Part shown: positions 6,511 to 9,078 of the stretch, in pieces | Numbering within the stretch: position 1 is the stretch's first letter | How the letters are laid out: each line of letters starts with the position of its first letter | Source: JAFNAG01 sp964353465 | GTDB taxonomy: Bacteria > Acidobacteriota > UBA6911 | Assembly (NCBI GenBank): GCA_964353465.1 | Contig: CAYGWQ010000230.1 | Location: 1 to 9,078 of the forward strand | Direction: 5' to 3' | Length of the DNA: 9,078 bases | Made by a program: the position numbers and the translations under genes | The notes under the pieces: model-generated | What the model was told of the DNA's origin: nothing | Seen by the model: the letters and a program-made list of their open reading frames with translations, nothing else | The model's database searches: none

Positions 6511-6597
6511 GCAGCCCGGAGTCGGCAGCGCGCAGCAGGCTGTGAAGTCCCTGCCCATTGCCGGTTACCTGCCGCCTGCTGCTTTGTTGCCTACTGC
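6511..6597. repeat. Degenerate inverted heptamer arrays in the rplA/rplJ gap (rplJ leader)
   Basis: The plus strand reads as consecutive heptamers GCAGCCC, GGAGTCG, GCAGCGC, GCAGCAG (6511-6538). After a 9-base centre come inverted units TCCCTGC, CCATTGC, CGGTTAC, CTGCCGC, CTGCTGC, then one extra base, TTGTTGC and CTACTGC (6548-6597). The last unit contains the rplA stop codon. GCAGCAGGC (6532-6540) and GCCTGCTGC (6574-6582) pair exactly. The units are more diverged than in the other two gaps. The region is the mRNA leader of rplJ-rplL, where L10-mediated autoregulation acts in other bacteria. Confidence 0.6.
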
Positions 6598-7289
6598 TTT
6601 GACTCCAGCGCGGCCGCATCGATCCAGATGCCCGGGCTCATGGTCGATGAGATGGAAACGCTCCTGACATACTTGCCCTTGCTGCTGGGCGGCTTGGCCC
6701 GGACCACGGCGTCGATGAGCGCTTTGGCGTTTTCATAGAGGCTCTTTTCGTCGAACTGGATTTTCCCAAAGGGCGCGTGAATGATTCCCGTCTTGTCGAC
6801 CCGGAACTCGACTTTGCCAGCCTTGATTTCCTTGATCGCCTTGCCCACATCGAAGGTGACCGTGCCGGTTTTCGGATTCGGCATGAGACCTCGGGGGCCC
6901 AACACCTTGCCGAGCTTGCCTACGCTGCGCATCATGTCCGGCGTGGCGATGGCGGCATCAAAGTCCATCCAGCCGCCGGCAATACGTTCGACGATATCCT
7001 CGCCGCCGACTTCGTCGGCCCCGGCATCGCGCGCTTCCTTGACCTTCTCCCCGGAAGCGATGACTACGACTCTCTTGTTTTTGCCCAGACCGTTGGGGAG
7101 CACTACAGTACCCCGGACCATCTGGTCCGCGTATTTAGGATTGACTCCCAGCCGCAACACGACCTCGACCGTTTCGTTGAACTTGGCGTAGGCGATCTTC
7201 TTGAGCAAGGCTACCGCCTCTTCCAGGGAATATTGCCGCGGTTCGCGGGCAGCGGCAGCCTTTGTGTATTTCTTTCCAGCTTTGGGCAT
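6591..7289 (-). CDS. rplA: 50S ribosomal protein L1
   Basis: L1 forms the mobile stalk at the E site, helping release deacylated tRNA, and in many bacteria represses translation of the rplK-rplA mRNA. The protein has 232 residues, typical of the family. Seen in order: a basic N-terminus, LGVNPKYADQMVRGTVVLPN (47-66), the second domain with DAGADEVGGEDI (88-99), and the L1 signature GKVLGPRGLMPNPKTGTVT (127-145), followed by AGKVEFRVDKTGIIHAPFGK (157-176). GAGG eight bases upstream supports the ATG at 7289. The gene follows rplK after 36 bases. The last codon and the stop lie inside a heptamer unit shared with the repeat array downstream, so the extreme C-terminus (SKQ) may have been altered by the repeat. 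Confidence 0.98.
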   Translation of the reverse strand: MPKAGKKYTKAAAAREPRQYSLEEAVALLKKIAYAKFNETVEVVLRLGVNPKYADQMVRGTVVLPNGLGKNKRVVVIASGEKVKEARDAGADEVGGEDIVERIAGGWMDFDAAIATPDMMRSVGKLGKVLGPRGLMPNPKTGTVTFDVGKAIKEIKAGKVEFRVDKTGIIHAPFGKIQFDEKSLYENAKALIDAVVRAKPPSSKGKYVRSVSISSTMSPGIWIDAAALESKQ

Positions 7290-7325
7290 TGAGATACCTC
7301 ACAAATCCAGGGTCAGAACCTGCAA

Positions 7326-7751
7326 CTATCCTTCGACCTCTAACCCCATGCTGCGCGCCGTACCCAGAATGATATTCACGGCAGCCTCGGGGGAGGAGGC
7401 GTTGAGGTCCGGCATTTTTGCCTGGGCGATTTCACGAACCTGTTTCATGGTCACCTTGCCGACCTTCGTCTTGTTGGGTTCGCCTGAACCCTTGGCAATA
7501 TTGGCGGCTTTCTTGAGCAGCACTGCCGCGGGAGGCGTCTTGGTCACAAATGAGTAGGTGCGGTCGCTGTAGACCGTCACCACAACCGGAATGATCAAGC
7601 CCTCCTGCTTGGCGGTCTTGGCATTAAAAGCCTTGCAAAAGTCCATGATGTTCAGGCCATGGGGGCCCAGTGCCGATCCGACCGGCGGGGCCGGAGTCGC
7701 TTTCCCGGCTGACACTTGCAGTTTGATGTTTGCGATAATCTTTTTCGCCAT
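7326..7751 (-). CDS. rplK: 50S ribosomal protein L11
   Basis: L11 binds the GTPase-associated region of 23S rRNA at the base of the L7/L12 stalk, and in species with RelA it is needed for the stringent response. At 141 residues it has the standard length. The N-terminal domain contains the proline-rich linker region PAPPVGSALG (20-29) and NIMDFCKAFNAKT (34-46); the rRNA-binding C-terminal domain (about 72-141) has TKTPPAAVLL, KVGKVTMKQVREIA and the closing TARSMGLEVEG. Position 26 is serine (codon TCG), where most bacteria have proline. GGGAG six bases upstream supports the ATG at 7751. It follows nusG after 53 bases and precedes rplA, the usual rplK-rplA pair. Confidence 0.98.
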   Translation of the reverse strand: MAKKIIANIKLQVSAGKATPAPPVGSALGPHGLNIMDFCKAFNAKTAKQEGLIIPVVVTVYSDRTYSFVTKTPPAAVLLKKAANIAKGSGEPNKTKVGKVTMKQVREIAQAKMPDLNASSPEAAVNIILGTARSMGLEVEG

Positions 7752-7804
7752 GCAAACTCCCTATCCCCGCGCGTGCGCGACTGGTCGGCGCCGCGCCGTT
7801 GACG

Positions 7805-8341
7805 CTAAGCTTTTTCCACCTGTTCGGATTCCAACTCTACCGGGGTCGCCCGGCCAAGGATGGTCAGCATCACCTTGAGTGTATTACGATCGGGATTGAC
7901 ATCGTCGACCACGCCGGTGAAATCCTTGAACGGTCCGTCAATAATCTTTACCGCATCACCCCTGTCGAATGTGAACTTGGGCTTCGGCTGCTCCGCCGTC
8001 ACCGACACCCGGTTGACCACCTCGTTAATCTCATCGTCGGTCAGAGGCGTGGGCTTCTTCCCGGTGCTGATGAAGCCGGTCACCTTCGGCGTCCCCCGCA
8101 CGACATGCCAAGCCTTGTCGGTCATGTCCATCTCCACGAGGATGTAGCCCGGGAAGGTTAGCTTGGTCGTCACGACCTTCTTCCCGCTCTTCATCTCCAC
8201 TACATCTTCGGTGGGGATGAGGATCTGGCCGATGCAATCGCCCAGATCGTAGGCCTGGATGCGGTTCATGAGGCTTTCCGCAACCTTACGCTCATATCCG
8301 GAGTAGGTGTGGATGATGTACCATTTTTTTTCGCCTTCCAT
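7805..8341 (-). CDS. nusG: Transcription elongation and termination factor NusG
   Basis: NusG binds the clamp of RNA polymerase through its N-terminal NGN domain, suppressing or modulating pausing, and contacts Rho or ribosomal protein S10 through its C-terminal KOW domain. The 178-residue protein has WYIIHTYSGYERKV at its start (7-20), the NGN core with FPGYILVEM (63-71) and VRGTPKVTGFI (81-91), a linker, and the KOW domain (about 124-160) with GDAVKIIDGPFKDFTGVVDD. Size is ordinary, with no extra domain inserted. AAGGGA about seven bases before the ATG at 8341 supports the start. It follows secE after 17 bases, the common secE-nusG pair, and its polymerase targets are encoded downstream in the same cluster. 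Confidence 0.98.
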   Translation of the reverse strand: MEGEKKWYIIHTYSGYERKVAESLMNRIQAYDLGDCIGQILIPTEDVVEMKSGKKVVTTKLTFPGYILVEMDMTDKAWHVVRGTPKVTGFISTGKKPTPLTDDEINEVVNRVSVTAEQPKPKFTFDRGDAVKIIDGPFKDFTGVVDDVNPDRNTLKVMLTILGRATPVELESEQVEKA

Positions 8342-8358
8342 CCGACCATCCCTTCGGG

Positions 8359-8586
8359 CTAACGCGAAAGCCTGTTGATGACGTAGTTCATCGTCGGGCT
8401 GACCACAAGATCCACCGCCCAGAGAAAGAAGCCGAAAAAAAACACAGCCACAATCACCACCACGGTGGTGGAGACCAACTCTCGCCGACCGGGCCAGGAG
8501 ACGTTATTGAGTTCCTTGCGCGTATCGCGCATGAACTCGAAAAAGTTCCTGAAAAAGTCTTTGATCTTCTGCAAAAATCCCATCAT
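8359..8586 (-). CDS. secE: Preprotein translocase subunit SecE
   Basis: SecE clamps the SecY channel and is essential for protein export and membrane insertion. The 75-residue protein is the short single-span form found in most bacteria: an amphipathic N-terminal helix (about 4-20), the conserved cytoplasmic RKELNNVSWPGRRELVSTT (23-41), and one membrane segment (about 40-60, VVVIVAVFFFGFFLWAVDLV). Two ATG codons stand in tandem (8586 and 8583). The first is taken because GGAG lies seven bases before it. The open frame extends farther upstream but overlaps the tRNA gene and is not coding. It lies 65 bases after tRNA-Trp and 17 bases before nusG. Confidence 0.95.
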   Translation of the reverse strand: MMGFLQKIKDFFRNFFEFMRDTRKELNNVSWPGRRELVSTTVVVIVAVFFFGFFLWAVDLVVSPTMNYVINRLSR

Positions 8587-8593
8587 GGAAAAA

Positions 8594-8597
8594 CTCC
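8594..8597 (-). promoter_or_regulatory. Ribosome-binding site of secE
   Basis: GGAG on the minus strand is seven bases from the first of two tandem ATG codons (8586) and ten from the second (8583), which favours the first. Confidence 0.6.
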
Positions 8598-8651
8598 GCG
8601 AAATCTGCAGGTGCCGCCTCCGGCAATCCACAGTTCGAGGGTCAGGAATTT

Positions 8652-8728
8652 TGGCAGGCCAGGAGGGACTCGAACCCCCAACATGCGGTTTTGGAGACCG
8701 CCGCTCTACCAATTCGAGCTACTGGCCT
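8652..8728 (-). tRNA. trnW: tRNA-Trp (anticodon CCA)
   Basis: The minus strand folds into a complete cloverleaf of 77 bases including an encoded CCA tail. The acceptor stem is AGGCCAG with CTGGCCT, the D stem GCTC with GAGC, and the anticodon stem GCGGT with ACCGC around the loop CTCCAAA, giving anticodon CCA for UGG codons. The variable loop has five bases. The T arm is GGGGG-TTCGAGT-CCCTC with one G-U pair. The discriminator base is G73, a known identity element for bacterial TrpRS. It sits between rpmG (31 bases upstream) and secE (65 bases downstream), a placement seen in several phyla, and is probably cut out of the polycistronic transcript. Confidence 0.98.
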
Positions 8729-8759
8729 GTACCTATCGTCCCAGGGTTGCCGCCTCGTT

Positions 8760-8909
8760 TTAACGCGTTTCTTTGTGTACCGTGTGGGCTCGGCACCGGT
8801 TGCAGAACTTCTTGAGCTCCAGACGCTCCGTCGTCGTCTTCTTATTTTTGGTAGTCGAATAGTTCCTGCTTTTGCACTGGGTGCATTCCAACGTGATAAT
8901 CTCTCGCAT
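8760..8909 (-). CDS. rpmG: 50S ribosomal protein L33 (zinc-binding form)
   Basis: L33 is a small protein of the large subunit near the E site. The 49-residue product begins MREIITLECTQCKSRNYSTT and ends RCRAHTVHKETR, the L33 pattern. Cysteines C9, C12, C36 and C39 make two CxxC pairs, so this is the zinc-binding (C+) version. Many bacteria also carry a cysteine-free copy that takes over when zinc is scarce; whether this genome does cannot be seen here. A modest GGGA precedes the ATG at 8909 by about six bases. It lies 62 bases after tuf and 31 bases before tRNA-Trp. Confidence 0.96.
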   Translation of the reverse strand: MREIITLECTQCKSRNYSTTKNKKTTTERLELKKFCNRCRAHTVHKETR

Positions 8910-8971
8910 GCTGTTCCCATCCGGCGTGCCCCAAAGCCCTGCAGACCCGGGCGTGAGCCAAGCCCGATCTC

Positions 8972-9078
8972 CTATTCCAGGATTTCCGAAATGGTGCCGG
9001 CGCCCACCGTCCTGCCGCCCTCACGGATGGCAAACCGCAACCCCTTCTCCATCGCGATCGGCGTGATCAGCTTGATCG
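8972..9078 (-). CDS. tuf: Elongation factor Tu, C-terminal end (runs off the window)
   Basis: Only the last 34 codons and the TAG stop are inside the window; the gene begins beyond base 9078. The residues IKLITPIAMEKGLRFAIREG, followed by GRTVGAGTISEILE, are the end of domain 3 of EF-Tu, the GTPase that carries aminoacyl-tRNA to the ribosome. The GRTVGAG motif is diagnostic. It is the upstream neighbour of rpmG in the same orientation. A short CGGGC/GCCCG inverted repeat (8948-8952 and 8962-8966) lies just after the stop but has no T-tract, so termination there is not supported. Many genomes have two tuf copies; this one is the copy in the secE-nusG cluster. Confidence 0.96.
   Translation of the reverse strand, partial: IKLITPIAMEKGLRFAIREGGRTVGAGTISEILE

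Noticed and set aside
8587..8712. A 42-residue N-terminal extension of SecE starting at 8712.
   Set aside because: It overlaps the tRNA-Trp gene in the same strand, and SecE homology plus a ribosome-binding site begin at 8586.
8948..8966. A terminator after tuf (CGGGC/GCCCG, 9-base loop).
   Set aside because: The stem is only five pairs and has no U-tract; rpmG follows closely in the same direction.

Overview
The window is a stretch of bacterial chromosome holding one core gene-expression cluster, read entirely from the minus strand. In transcription order (high to low coordinates) it is tuf (3' end only) - rpmG - tRNA-Trp - secE - nusG - rplK - rplA - rplJ - rplL - rpoB - rpoC (5' end only). 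All genes are co-oriented and most gaps are short. I see no mobile element, CRISPR array, phage gene or accessory gene. The long plus-strand open frames are antisense shadows of rpoB and the ribosomal protein genes.

The organism is a GC-rich bacterium. The tuf-rpmG-trnW-secE-nusG-rplKAJL-rpoBC order is shared by many phyla. RpoB carries an extra eight-cysteine segment that I recall, from memory and unverified, in Acidobacteriota RpoB, so Acidobacteriota is my best guess at moderate confidence. The rifampicin-pocket residues of RpoB are the ordinary sensitive-type ones.

Layout: 1-731 is the RpoC N-terminus with its zinc-binding domain and a TTG start. 732-893 is an unusually structured rpoB/rpoC gap. 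894-5189 is rpoB. 5190-5532 is a 343-base gap of repeats and stem-loops upstream of rpoB. 5533-7751 holds rplL, rplJ, rplA and rplK. 7805-8586 holds nusG and secE. 8652-8728 is tRNA-Trp(CCA), 8760-8909 rpmG, and 8972-9078 the EF-Tu C-terminus.

The genes supply one process: EF-Tu and tRNA-Trp feed translation, L33, L11, L1, L10 and L7/L12 are large-subunit proteins (the last four form or flank the factor-binding stalks), SecE is a core translocon subunit, NusG couples RNA polymerase to the ribosome and Rho, and RpoB/RpoC form the polymerase catalytic core.

Two things stand out. First, RpoB has a double zinc module in its N-terminal region, and its first half has the same cysteine spacing and several of the same residues as the zinc-binding domain of RpoC encoded next to it. 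Second, three gaps of the operon (rpoB/rpoC, rplL/rpoB, rplA/rplJ) each contain head-to-head arrays of seven-base units. The unit sequence differs in each gap, but the architecture is the same: two inverted heptamer arrays around a short centre.
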